A DNA stretch of 64,000 nucleotides from Phytophthora quininea (taxonomy: Eukaryota; Oomycota; Peronosporomycetes; Peronosporales; Peronosporaceae): assembly GCA_011947345.1 (NCBI GenBank), contig JAAVTG010000002.1, forward strand, positions 124,001-188,000, read 5' to 3'. A program made the position numbers and the translations under genes. Position 1 is the stretch's first letter; every line of letters begins with the position of its first letter. The notes under the pieces are model-generated. The model made no database searches. It was not told the DNA's origin and saw only the letters and a program-made list of their open reading frames with translations. This document shows, piece by piece, positions 13,565-24,197 of this stretch.

Positions 13565-14634
13565 TCGACATTGATTCGGTGCGGGCCGGTGACCCTGCCG
13601 TTCATTCCACAACTTGCATCGTCGAGCACAGCCGACCGAAACAAGTTCATCACCTGTAGCTCACCCCAGCTCCACCAACAGGCCCAGCATCGACACACAA
13701 CGAGGACAACCAACACAGCCAACAAATCATGAAGGTCTTCTCGTCTATCGCCATCGCCACTCTCAGCGTGCTCGCCACCGCCCAGCTCATCGCCGCCACC
13801 GCCACTGGCGGCGTCTGCTACGACCCCGCGCACGTCGACTCGGTCACCGCGTCCACCATCTCCGCCGACTTCCAGAACATCAAGGAGAGCGGCTTCGACC
13901 TCGTGCGCACCTACATCACCACGTACGGCTCGGCCGACCTGGCCACGCTCGCCATCGCGCAGGGCCTCAGCGTCTCGCTCGGCGTGCCCTTCGACAACGA
14001 CGACACGGACGCCACGGCCGACTACGTCACCGCCGCCATCTCGGCTGGCGCACTGACCAACGGCTCCGCCAGCGTTGTGCAGATCTTCGTCGGCAACGAA
14101 AACCTGGCGTCCGTGGACGAGGTGCCGTCCGCCATGACCACGTACATCAAGCAGCTGCAGGCGGCGCTGCCCAACATCCCCGTCGGCACCGTACAGCGCA
14201 ACACCGAGCTGCTCGACTCGTCCCGCTACTCGGCGATTTCGGGCCTCTCCGACCTGCTCGACCTGTGCGATGTCGTGGGTGTCAACATCCAGCCCGTGTA
14301 CACGTCCAACACGGCAGCCGCGGACGCCATCACGCTCGTGTCGGACGAGTGGACGGAGCTGCAGGGCAGCGACACCGAGTCGCGCTTCCCCGGACTGGCC
14401 GACAAGCTGGCCATCACCGAGACGGGCTGGCCCAGCGCCGGCACCGAGGACGGCAACACGGGATCCGTCTCGGGCGCCGAGCAGTTCTACTCGGACTACA
14501 TGACGTGGAGCGCCGCCAACCTCAACGAGACGCGCAGCCACTACTTCCAGATGTTCGACCTGCCGTCGGCCAGCGGCGTGGAGGCGCACTTCGGTCTGTG
14601 CGACGAGGACGGCACCGCCAAGTTCACGCTGTAG
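13262..14634. repeat. Right arm of 1,373-base inverted repeat
   Basis: Matches the reverse complement of 8938-10310 end to end. It begins inside the hypothetical gene at 13003-13564 and ends exactly at the GH17 stop codon. The spacer between the arms is 2,951 bases and carries two housekeeping genes. Confidence 0.95.
13729..14634 (+). CDS. Secreted GH17 beta-1,3-glucanase, copy 2
   Basis: Translation is the same as the copy at 8938-9843 over all 301 residues, with the same signal peptide, acid/base Glu in VGNEN and nucleophile Glu in TETGWPS. The only difference starts after the stop codon, so the two copies have different 3' UTRs and terminators. Both frames are intact, unlike most long genes in this window. 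Which copy is ancestral is suggested only by the hypothetical gene at this arm's edge, which continues into unique sequence here but not at the left arm. Confidence 0.95.
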   Translation: MKVFSSIAIATLSVLATAQLIAATATGGVCYDPAHVDSVTASTISADFQNIKESGFDLVRTYITTYGSADLATLAIAQGLSVSLGVPFDNDDTDATADYVTAAISAGALTNGSASVVQIFVGNENLASVDEVPSAMTTYIKQLQAALPNIPVGTVQRNTELLDSSRYSAISGLSDLLDLCDVVGVNIQPVYTSNTAAADAITLVSDEWTELQGSDTESRFPGLADKLAITETGWPSAGTEDGNTGSVSGAEQFYSDYMTWSAANLNETRSHYFQMFDLPSASGVEAHFGLCDEDGTAKFTL

Positions 14635-14832
14635 ACGTCGGTGACGGTGAACTAGAATGCATCCAAGCAATCTAAATGCCAAATGAATCACCACTGTGTG
14701 CATCTGTCAATCCCACAAAGACCTCACAGTGTTAGCGACACAGATGAGCGTTGGCACGATCTAAAACAAACGAAGTTAACCAGCAAGACTTACCTGAATA
14801 ATTCTCTTGGCAGTACCGTGTTAACGCCAAGA

Positions 14833-17366
14833 TTAATGCTGATGGTCGGCTCTCTGCTTCTGCTGCTGTTCATTTTGCGTGGCCAACGTGTCCAGTTGCT
14901 TGCGGTAGAATGCTTTCAGCTCGCCCACCTCCGCTTGTAGCTCTTCGACTTGCTCCTCTTTTTCGCCAAAGAGCTCCAAAAGCACGACCTGGTGCTTTTG
15001 CAACTTTGCTAGCTCCAGTTGCGTTTGCTCACGCTGGGCCTCCCCGCTTTCAAGTAGCGCATTGCGAGTACTCAATCGAACGATTTCATCTGTTGTTTGC
15101 TTCTGTCGAGCCTCCAGCGCTTCAAGTTGCTGCTTTAGCATTCGGTTCTCCCCTCACGCAGGCGTAATCGTTGTTGGAGCTGGCTAAGCCCCAACACTGA
15201 CGTATTACCGCCATTTGAACTCAGTGAGTCCCCATTGTCGTCTCCAGGGTCGTTTTAAGGATCGAGGCTTCCGACGACAAACTGCTGTCAACCCCGTTGT
15301 TCTGTTCGCTGTCGAAACTCCGCCACGCGTAATGACGCTGCGATGATGTTGACCCTGTTGACAACGGCGCTGAAGTCACTTGTGTTTGTGGTGCAGCCTT
15401 TAGTCGCAGCAGCTCTTCCTGATGCCATTCGAGGTCGTGCTGGAGTTGTGCCTCCCGTTCGCGGGACTGTTCAAGCTCGACTGACGTGGCTGCAGACTCT
15501 TCTAAAGCTTTGGAGGCCTTCTCCACGGCTTCCAGTCGTGCTTGAAGCTTTTCCTCGCTTCGATCTCTGTCTCGCGCTGATGCCTTGCTTGTTCCAAATC
15601 GATTTGTAGGGCATCGACTTGTCCCCGCAATTCACGAACTTCAGACTTCGCATTCTCAACGGCATCTTGCACGCGAGTGAGCTCAGCCTTCCTCCTTGTG
15701 AGTTGTGTCTCCATTTCCTCAACATTGCGCCGCAACTCATGTACTTCGTGCTCGGAGTCTAGCTTTTCTTCCTCTACTGTTCGACGACGTTGAGTAGATT
15801 CTTCAATTCGTGCAGTTAGAGCACTCTCGGTCGCTTTCCAGCTTTCTTGTCGAGCGCGTTGGTCCTCCTGCAGTGCATGGATCTGTCGTAACAGTGGCTG
15901 GGTGGCTTCAGAGACACTCTGCCCGAGCATATCAACGCGAGCGACCGCATCCTGCCACTTTCGCTTCAAACCTGCAATTTCCGTTCGGGCCATTTCCTCA
16001 CGGCGTGAGGCTTCCTGTTCTAGGTCACGGACATTCTCCTGTAGAAACGTTATTGTCTGCTGAAGTCCTGCCTTCTCAAGACTTAAGGCTTCGTTTGCTT
16101 GAGTAGTCGTCTTGAGAGCCTCAATCTCTTCATCCTTGCGCGTCATAGCAAGGGTGAGCTGCTCCACTTGAATCTGAAGGTTTTCTAGCTGTTGGGAAGC
16201 TTCCCGTGCTTCCCGATCCGCTTTCTCGACGCGGACGGTTGTCGAATCGGCGCTTGATGTCAGCTGACGATTTTCCTGAGCCAGACGAGTTTTCTCCTCG
16301 TCGCTGGTTTTCAGCTTTGCGGTAAGATCTTTCACTTGCACATCAGACGCTTCAAACTGCGATTGCGCTTTAAGGGCTCGCTCTTCCAGCTCATCCTTTT
16401 CCTTGCGCAATGTCCGCAGTCTCTGCTCCAACTGCGCCTGCTTCACTGAAAGTGCCTGTCCTTCATCCAGCAGCGCACTGAGCTTCTCCTCTTTCTCCGC
16501 CAGCGCCATTTGCAGCGCCTGCACATCTGCACTTTGATTGCTACTTGTCTCTCGGTGGAGCTGACTTAGCTTGTTCACTTCCCCTCGCATGAGCTCTAGC
16601 TGTTCCGTTAAATACCGGGTCTTCTCCACAGCCACAACCTCGCGACGACACGTCTTGTCCAGCTCGTCGTGCAGCTCCCGGATCGTCGTCGATGTCGCCA
16701 GCAACTGCGACTCTCTCATCTCCAACTCCATTTGTAGCGCTGCCATACTTACGTCTTGCTGCGCTTCAACATCCTCTCCACTCTCTCCAACTTCCTTCTG
16801 TTCACTGTCACTGTCACTCCCAGCTTCCTTTTGCTCATCTTTAAGCTCGTCAGCCTTATCCTCCTCAACCTCCTCCTTCTGCGCGTCCTGATCTTCAGTC
16901 TCCTGGTCTTCAATTTGACTTTCAGCTTCCTCTCGAGGCTCTGTCTTCTGTACTGCTTCCTCTGTCTGTTGTTTCTCTTCTGAAGAAGAAGAGGGGGACC
17001 TGCCTCTTCAACTGTATCCGCAGAGTCTTCTTCTACAGCCTCCTCCTGCTTCTGCTCTTCGTCCTGATGTGTGGCCTGCTCTTCAGCGTCCTCATCCACC
17101 GTCTCCTTCACCTCCAGATCCGTGGTAGCCTGGTCCTGATCCCCTGTCTTCTCTTCTGCCTCTTCCTTCTCTGCTGTCGCCACCGTCTCGACGGTCGTCG
17201 GCCGGCTGTAGATGGCCAGAGGCAGCGCTGTCCGCGCGCCGGGAGCGCCCGTCACTACCTGGTCGAAGGATTTCTCCACGTCCTCGCGCAAAGTGCGCAC
17301 CTGCTCCAGCCCCTGGGACACGATACTCGTCACGTTGAGCTTGGTTCCCCAGCCGCTCCACGACAT
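14833..17366 (-). CDS. Golgin of the TMF1 type (long coiled coil)
   Basis: Family golgins sit on Golgi membranes, bind Rab6 and tether vesicles. The N-terminus starts MSWSGWGTK and is followed by an acidic stretch, then about 400 residues of heptad coiled coil (16746-15500), and ends with a TMF-type Rab6-binding region (VVLLELFGEKEEQVEEL, then FYRKQL). No intron needed. Four single-base breaks interrupt one continuous reading frame: a C5 run near 17000, a GC step near 15555, a CCC run near 15250 and a GGGG run near 15155. Each is one base short. With those repaired the product is about 845 residues. Family assignment rests on overall layout and the C-terminal block; another golgin is possible. 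Confidence 0.72.
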
Positions 17367-18091
17367 GTTGCCTCTAGATCGAGGCTGGTTAGTTACGCAA
17401 AGAATAACCGAATGCGCTCGAATAGAGGGCGGAGATTACGATTGAAACATGGCTACATTTCACTTCAACTTCCTGACAGGCACAGGTTGTTTTTGAGGCA
17501 AACGTCGGCGTGTTGGCGAGATTGCCATCGTGCAAGCAATCGAATAACACCACACTTTATCACCGCGTATAGTATTGCCACTCATGGGAATCGCCAGAGG
17601 TGGAATATCGCTCGCCACGCTCGAGTGGCAAGTCTTCGAGGCAACATATATTTCTCCTGGCGAGTTCGCGCTCCGACCACCTCGTCAGCTGAGCAACCCG
17701 TTGCAGCCTCTTCTTCCGGTGGTGATTCCTGCACGCAGCCGACGCCAAGAGAGCGCTGGGGTCGACAGCATGGAGTCTGCCACGCTGTTTTGAAAACGGG
17801 CGCGAGCGTGTCGCACCACCAACTTGAACTGGAGAATCTTTCGCTGGACGCGTCGAAGCTGCTGCTGCGCCAACACAACATCCACAGGCCACAGGCCTCC
17901 TGCTGTCCCCACCCTTCGCCTTGCAGACGCATCTCGTCTGGTTCGTCGCCGTCTTCTTCATCTCCTTGCTTTAGTGTTGTCATGCTTTTCAGCGTATCTG
18001 GGTCCGTTTCTGTCGAGTCCTAGCCCCAGAGAATCCGCGTCTTTTCCGCGGCCACTTCCAAATCCGCTGCATCAAGCCCAAGTCCGACTCG
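17367..18091. other. Intergenic, divergent promoters plus possible small gene
   Basis: This 725-base gap lies between the divergent golgin and CCDC6-like genes. Apart from the weak minus-strand candidate at 17685-17983 I see no coding or repeat signal. Confidence 0.4.
17685..17983 (-). CDS. Possible small hypothetical protein
   Basis: Not recognised. On the minus strand an acidic start (MTTLKQGDEEDGDEPDEM) runs into a strongly helical, basic stretch (LAQQQLRRVQRKILQFK) if one base is added to the GGG run near 17915. As written the two halves are in different frames. The same kind of homopolymer break occurs in neighbouring conserved genes, which is the only reason to consider this one. No domain found. 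Confidence 0.25.
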
Positions 18092-18913
18092 ATGGCTACT
18101 GCTGCTGCTGCCGACGACGAGCTGGTACTGGAGCGCCAGCGCACGGCGCTGCTGGAGGCCGAGGTGAAGACGCTGCGCGCGCAGCTGGTGGCGCTGGGCG
18201 AGTCGACGGAGTTCGAGGAGGAGCGCATGACGAACCGCCTGATGAAGCGGCTGCACGACGTCAAGAGCGAGAAGGAGAAGCTGGCACTGGAGGTGGAGCG
18301 CGAGGAGGAGCTGCTGACCAACAGTTTGCAGAAGAAACTGACGCAGCTACGCAAAGAGAAGGTGGACCTGGAGAACAAGCTGGAGAACGAGCAGGAATAC
18401 ATCGTCAACCGCCTCAGCAAGCAGCTCGAGGCGGCCCGCGCCGAGAAGGAGCGGCTGCTGCAGGAGCTGCAGAACGAGGACAACGGCGTGCGCAAGGCGC
18501 TCGAGTCACAGGTGGCCAAGATCCTCCACGAGAAGGTGCATCTGGAAAACGAGCTGGAGCAGGAGCAGGAGTTCCTGGTGAACCGCCTGCAGAAGCAGCT
18601 CACGGGGCTACAGAGCGAGCGCCGCCGCATGGAGAAGAAGCTGGCCAAGGAGAACGTGGCGCTGCTGGACCAAATGCAGCTCAAGATGGACGTGCTGCGG
18701 CTCGAGTGCGGAGACAACGCCAACGCCTTTGCCGACGGCGTGGCCAAGATCCTGGCCAAGGCCAAGGAGCAACAGGCCAAGAAGGCCGCCGACGTGCTTA
18801 AGACCAGCAAGGACGACCTCAGCGTCTTGGCCTGGGCCGCGTCCTCGGGCGTCAAGACGCAGCTCACACCCGAGGGATTGGTCTACCAGCACATTCGTCG
18901 TGGCACCATGTGA
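18092..18913 (+). CDS. CCDC6-like coiled-coil protein
   Basis: A 273-residue single-exon protein, almost wholly coiled coil. Three tandem blocks repeat the CCDC6 (DUF2046) signature: EKVDLENKLENEQEYIVNRL, EKVHLENELEQEQEFLVNRL, and a degenerate earlier block ending LTNSL. The last 40 residues are non-helical and end HIRRGTM. CCDC6 relatives are cytosolic or cytoskeletal scaffolds; the oomycete role is not known. Intact frame. The start ATG follows a Gly/Ser-poor leader and precedes MATAAAADDELVLERQ, where the coil begins. Confidence 0.75.
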   Translation: MATAAAADDELVLERQRTALLEAEVKTLRAQLVALGESTEFEEERMTNRLMKRLHDVKSEKEKLALEVEREEELLTNSLQKKLTQLRKEKVDLENKLENEQEYIVNRLSKQLEAARAEKERLLQELQNEDNGVRKALESQVAKILHEKVHLENELEQEQEFLVNRLQKQLTGLQSERRRMEKKLAKENVALLDQMQLKMDVLRLECGDNANAFADGVAKILAKAKEQQAKKAADVLKTSKDDLSVLAWAASSGVKTQLTPEGLVYQHIRRGTM

Positions 18914-19411
18914 GAAAGTGGAGAAGAAACCCAACGCTGTGTGGTGGAATGATGAGCCGATGTCTCGACAATATTCTCTCCGCAAGGCTGATGTCGACCT
19001 GCTACGACGGATGAACGCCGTATGGAGTTCGCGCTTTGAATCTTTGATTTCCCGTTTCTGTTGCTCCCGTTGCATTTGCGTCAAGTGCGTCCGTTGATCC
19101 AAGAGTACAAGGAGACGGCAAGAAAAACAGTTCAATGAAGGAGGCGAGGGAGGCTCGCCACAACGAGGAAAAAGAGTTGAGGAAGACGCAGAGGAAAGGA
19201 GAGCAGCATGCAACTAATGTAATATAACCTTTTAATGTTTTCATCACGCACCATCGGAATATCGCTGAAGAACGAAACTCGAACGCCATGGTTTGTGTGG
19301 AAATTGCTCTATTAGCTTACTACCACTAATTTCAATAAATGATCAACAACTGCTGCGGCGGACCTGGCGTCCGTCGTCTTGAACCGAACACTCAGAAAAT
19401 CGGTGTGCCTC
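18914..19411. other. Convergent intergenic region
   Basis: A 498-base gap between the 3' ends of the CCDC6-like and DNAJB genes. It should hold both terminators. Nothing else is seen. Confidence 0.4.
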
Positions 19412-20460
19412 TTACAGTGCCTGACGGATGAGGTTCTTCTGCGTCTCATTGAGACTGGTCGGGAATGCCACATCAAACTCCACGATCAGGTTGCCACGCT
19501 GCGTCGGTCGTTTCTGCTGCGGCATGCCCTCTCCACGGATTATCTTCTTCGAGCCTGGGGCGACGACGCCATCAAGTCGTACAGGCATGTCGCGTCCGTC
19601 CAGTGTCTTGATGTTCAGTGTGCCGTTGCCCAGCAGTGCGTCCTTCAGCGATAGCTTGAACTTGTACACGAGGTTGTCTCCTCGCGACGGAATTTCTCGT
19701 GAGGCTTCTGCTTGATAACAAACACGATATCTTGTGCTGGTCGTCCGGGAAGTGCGTCTCCCTGGCCCTCGAACGTCAGCTTCGTGCCGTCCTTCCAGCC
19801 AGGCTTGATGTTGATCTCGATGATCTTCTGCTCCTCTCGGATCTGATTCGAGCTGGGGTCGTGCACTTTCCGAGTGATCTTGAGCTTCTTGGTGCAGCCA
19901 GCGTAGAGCTGCTCCAGCGGCACCTCCAGTTGGCTCTTGAGTTGCTGGGCTCGTGGCTGTCTAGTAGTAGCTCCTCCAAACATGTCGTGGCCTCCAAAGC
20001 CGCTGCCAAAGCCTCCCATGCCGCCGAACATTGAGGCCATGGGGTCTCTGCTCTCGGCCTCGTTGAGGTTCGAGGTGCCAAAGAACTGCTCAAAGATTTT
20101 GGACGGATCCGACGAGTGGAACGAGAAACCTCCGCCTGGGAAGCCGCTGCTGCTGGTCGTGTACGTAAAGCCACCAGGCATACCGCTCATGCCTCCTGGC
20201 ATGCCTCCTTCGGCCTCGGGCCCGGCGGGGGCGCCCTTGAGCCCCTCCTCGCCGTACATGTCGTAGATCTCGCGCTTCTTCTTGTCGCTCAGCACCTCGT
20301 AGGCCTCGCCGATCTCCTGGAACTTCTTCTGCGCGCCCTCGCGGTCCTTCGGGTTCTTGTCCGGGTGCCACTTGAGCGCCAGCTTGCGGTAGGCCTTACG
20401 CAGCTCGTCGTCCGACGCGCCCTTGCTCACGTTCAGGATCGCGTAGTAGTCTTTGCCCAT
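19412..20460 (-). CDS. DnaJ/Hsp40 co-chaperone, type II (DNAJB)
   Basis: Delivers clients to Hsp70 and triggers its ATPase in the cytosol. The J domain fills residues 1-70 with HPD intact (ALKWHPDKN). A Gly/Phe/Met-rich linker follows ([14 protein letters not shown]), then two beta-barrel substrate domains ([18 protein letters not shown]; ending [11 protein letters not shown]). There is no Cys-rich zinc finger, hence type II. Single exon. The frame breaks once near 19683, where a GG step should be GGG: before it the protein reads HEKFRRE, after it [16 protein letters not shown], which continues the family pattern. About 350 residues when repaired. Confidence 0.92.
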
Positions 20461-20632
20461 TTTTGTCGCCGTTGTATGTGTGTGTCTTCTGCTTGCCTTT
20501 CACTTGGCCAATTCAAACGTGAGAACAATCATGTGAGACTGACGATGAAGCCAAAGATTCGAGATACTTCGAGAAAATTCGGAAACGCGACCAATCACAA
20601 CGAAGGAAAACAACACTAATTGAATTGAGACA

Positions 20633-22122
20633 CTAGGCGCCGATTGTGTGCCTCGTTGTGGCTGCTGTGGCATTCCTGCGCTCGTGGTCGTGTCGCCGCA
20701 GCATCGTGATGAGGATATTTTCTCGCTTTCGGCGGGCGACGCGGTAGTTAGACATCGGTCGAGGATCTCGGATCGGCATGAGCATGCGGAACGAATTAGA
20801 CTCGCAATAGCTCCTGGTGACAGACTCCGGCAAGTCTCCGTCGCCGCGAGTGCTGCCGTACCGTGACTGTAGTTTGGCGCCGCGACACGACTCGCTCATG
20901 GCTGTGATGTCGGCAAGGAACAGTTGGGTCAGAGCGCCTGGAAAGGCTTGCACACGCTTCCCCAAACACGCACCACGCGAGCCGCGCCTCCTGCTGTCTG
21001 CATCGGACACTGCAACCAGCTTGGGCTGCTGCATGGACTCTCTGCAGCCAGAGCACATTTCCTACAGCCAGCCAGTCGACAAAAGATAAGCATATCAACT
21101 GGAACAACGTGTTTGCTGCAGAGACGTACAACTTTTTCCAATCCACGAACAGTTTTCGAGCAATGGCAGGCACTGCAACACATAAACGAATGTAAAGCAC
21201 CTGAATATCAAGACGCAACAGACGGCACTCACTTGAGACTTTCTCGCTCTGTTTTGGACTTTTCGATCAGCGACGCAATCGTCTTCATGCGTTGACATTC
21301 TCGTCCGTGAATTGTAGCCAAGATGTAGTCGCCTGCAGCACTGATCGTCTCCTTTCGCCGCTGAGACTTGCTACTCCCTGGCAGCTCCACGATTCCTCGA
21401 ATAAATACGTCCACCGCGTCCAAACCATTCTGGCAGTAGAGATAGCACACCGACATGTTGACTCGCCGCACAGACTGGTCACTCGACCGATCTTCGATTT
21501 CGACGGATTTCAACAGGTGGAAGCCGAAGCGTCTCCCGGCAGTCGTCAACGTCCCCAACCGTTCGACCCAGCATAACTGGTCGATCACGCCTGGAATATG
21601 GCCGAACTTCTCGACAAACTTGACGCCAAAGAACTCGTACGGCTGCGAGTTCGACTTCGTCCGGAACGTCCGCACGACACCGCAGTCCAGCACGCCGCCG
21701 TACTGGATGGCTGCGTTCAGCTGCATTTGCTCCGTCGAGTCGGCGCACAGACCCTGCATGGCTGCATCCAGAGTGCCGTATAGAGTGCCACCACCGAATG
21801 CGCTCACCATAGTGGTGTCAAGCGCTTGGAAGGAGCTGGCCATGTTGCTGCTGGCGGATCTCGTGGAGTTACTGCCCCTAACGGTGGTGATTGAGCCTCC
21901 GCCGTGGCGTTCTTTGCGTGCCACACGCTGCTCCACGCGTTCCGTGTAGAGGTCCACGCCCCGCTCTGACTTGAGCTTGCACCATTTGGCCGAGTCCATC
22001 ACGCGCCGGTGGTTGCGCACATAGTCCACGTACTGGAGCGCGGTCTTGGCGATGATGCGGTCGCTGGAGGCCTCGAAGGCGCGCAGCGACGCGTCCTGCC
22101 CGCGCTCGTCTGCGTCCGACAT
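20633..22122 (-). CDS. START-like domain protein with C-terminal Cys motif
   Basis: About 450 residues from three exons, all in phase: 22122-21233, 21172-21130, 21061-20633 (introns 60 and 68 bases, GTGAGT and GTACGT donors). Exon 1 carries a START-like lipid-binding fold of the type expanded in oomycetes: GTLYGTLDAAM, then EFFGVKFVEKFG, a long beta-rich middle, and GDYILATIHGREC, ending in a helix. Exon 2 and the start of exon 3 place Cys residues as ACHC and MCSGC, which could be a reduced zinc finger; oomycete relatives often pair START with a FYVE-type finger. The last 120 residues are Arg/Ser-rich and unrecognised. Lipid ligand unknown. Confidence 0.68.
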
Positions 22123-22348
22123 GGCGGTAACTCAGCTCACCTTCCGCAGTGGTGACCGCAGCGGCGACATCTCAATCGTAGCATCCACCAGATTTGGATT
22201 CATTTCTTGATTTTGGACCATTTCGTAAATAACGCATTCTTGTCGACGAATGGCAGCGCTCTATTCGTATTTCTGCCAATCATATATATGGTTATGCATG
22301 TAAATAGGGATTGGGCATATTATTGACCGCAGTTTTCCAGCGGATCAA
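22123..22348. promoter_or_regulatory. Divergent promoter, START-like / RagC
   Basis: 226 bases between two divergent start codons. An AT-rich core with alternating TA lies near 22283-22290. No specific factor site can be named. Confidence 0.35.
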
Positions 22349-24033
22349 CATGGAGCTGGAGCTGGGCTGGGCGGAGAATTCCTGTACGTCACTGACCGCG
22401 GAAGGCTCTTACATCGCGTGGTGGAGACCTCGACACGTCTAGGCCTCCGATTCACTGCTCTGTCCGCGCTAACTCGCCCCGTTCGTGTCTAACCTTGCAG
22501 ATTCCGAGGGCTACGCCATCGGCCAAGGGTGTGTCTTTGTTGTCAGCTTCCCAGGAATTACTTAGCTAAATAACATTATATTACTTATGCATTTCAGCTA
22601 TGGAGATGAAACCACGGCTCTCACGGGCGAGAATAAACCGCGTATCCTGTTGATGGGGCTGCGCAGGTACATTAGGACATCGACCGAAGTGTTTGAAGAA
22701 ACCGGAAACTGACCTTTATTCATTCTGCGGCAGGAGTGGCAAGTCCAGCATCCAGCGAGTGGTGTTCCACAAGATGTCACCCCATGAGACGCTCTTCTTG
22801 GAGGGAACCAACAGTCTCGACATCAAGTATATCGCCAACAACTCGTTTGTGCAGTTCCAGATCTGGGACTTCCCGGGCGACTACGACTTCAAGGGTAGGT
22901 GTGCAGCGAATAGTTTCAATTTGTCGCATCTTGTTGATGATGCCATCAATCCACTTGCTTTGAGCAGAGGACCTAGTGTATGGTGGACAACTCGTGAATG
23001 AGGAGATGATCTTTAGCAACTGCGGATCCATCGTGTTCGTGATCGACGCGCAAGACGAGCCGTACGCTGAGGCCCTTGCGCGGCTGCACGATACCGTTAC
23101 TCGCGCTCATCGATACAACCCGGACATCCTCTTTGAGGTGTTTATCCATAAGGTGGATGGAGACCTCTTTCTCTCGGACGATCACAAAATTGGTACGAAA
23201 TTCAACCTCGATGCATCTTGTTTTCTGCAAGATGATGCTGACTACGTTTTTGACAGACTGCCAACGTGAGATTCAGCAGCAAATTATGGACGAGATCAAC
23301 GATGGCGAGTTGGACATCCACATGAGCTTTTACCTGACCAGCATCTACGATCACAGCATCTTTGAAGCATTCAGCAAGGTCGTCCAAAAGTTGATCCCGC
23401 AGCTGCCGACGCTGGAAAACCTCCTCAACATCCTCATCACGGTTTGTATTTGTGTCACAAGTTGAGTTTGTCTTGATCCCTTCGTTAATCGATTGTTTCA
23501 TGATTGTGTTCCCGACAGAGCTGCAACATGGAAAAGTCGTTCCTGTTTGACGTTGTGAGCAAGGTTTACATCGCAACGGATAGCAACCCCGTCGACATGC
23601 AGTCATATGAGCTCTGCAGTGACATGATCGATGTGGTCATCGACGTGTCGTGCATCTACGGGTAAGTCGTCTTGGTTGTAATCACACAAAGTGGCAAAAA
23701 TGACTAAGTTTAATGTTGTGTTTTCGCGACAGAATGAAAGATGACGGCGAGGGGATGGTTTGGCGTACGACTCGAAATCATCGTCGGTGATCAAGCTGAA
23801 CAATGGCATGGTGCTTTACCTCCGCGAAGTCAACAAGTACGTTTGTTTAATCTGCCATAGGTCTACTTTGCTTTGGAAACTGACCGCGGATGATTTGTGC
23901 TAGCTACCTCGCGCTGGTGTGTTTGCTGCGTGCGGAGAATTTCTCAAAGCAAGGTATCATCGACTACAACATCGACTGCTTCAAGAATGCCATCGGCGAT
24001 GTCTTCAACAAGGCTCCAAAGTCGGTTGAGTAA
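22349..24033 (+). CDS. Rag GTPase, RagC/RagD type (Gtr2)
   Basis: Half of the lysosomal or vacuolar Rag heterodimer that recruits TORC1 when amino acids are plentiful. The GTP-binding P-loop LLMGLRRSGKSS is split by an intron; [10 protein letters not shown] is the switch II region and FIHKVDG the base-recognition motif. The C-terminal roadblock-type domain is highly conserved ([38 protein letters not shown]). Nine exons fit: 22349-22382, 22501-22528, 22598-22666, 22734-22894, 22968-23192, 23257-23441, 23519-23661, 23733-23836, 23904-24033. All joins are in phase. One break remains in exon 8 near 23757, where GGGG should be GGGGG. RagC/D rather than RagA/B is indicated by the [10 protein letters not shown] and FHKMSP segments. 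Its partner is not in this window. Confidence 0.94.
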
Positions 24034-24197
24034 CAAAAGCCTTCGAGCAAGGTGCCAAACCACTATGGAATGTGAAGATGTGAACGCGCTGCCTGAAAAG
24101 CGATATTGATTTCGACAATGGATCGTGATGCCAAAGCTGTGGTATCATTCTTACAGGGTCTAACTATTGTCGGTCTAAAGTGTGCACGTTCCTGCTC

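Noticed and set aside
19294..19310. 17-base motif shared by the 3' sides of the DNAJB gene and copy A1 (38963-38979)
   Set aside because: One such match is not surprising between two points of a 64-kb window, and it was not seen near other 3' ends.
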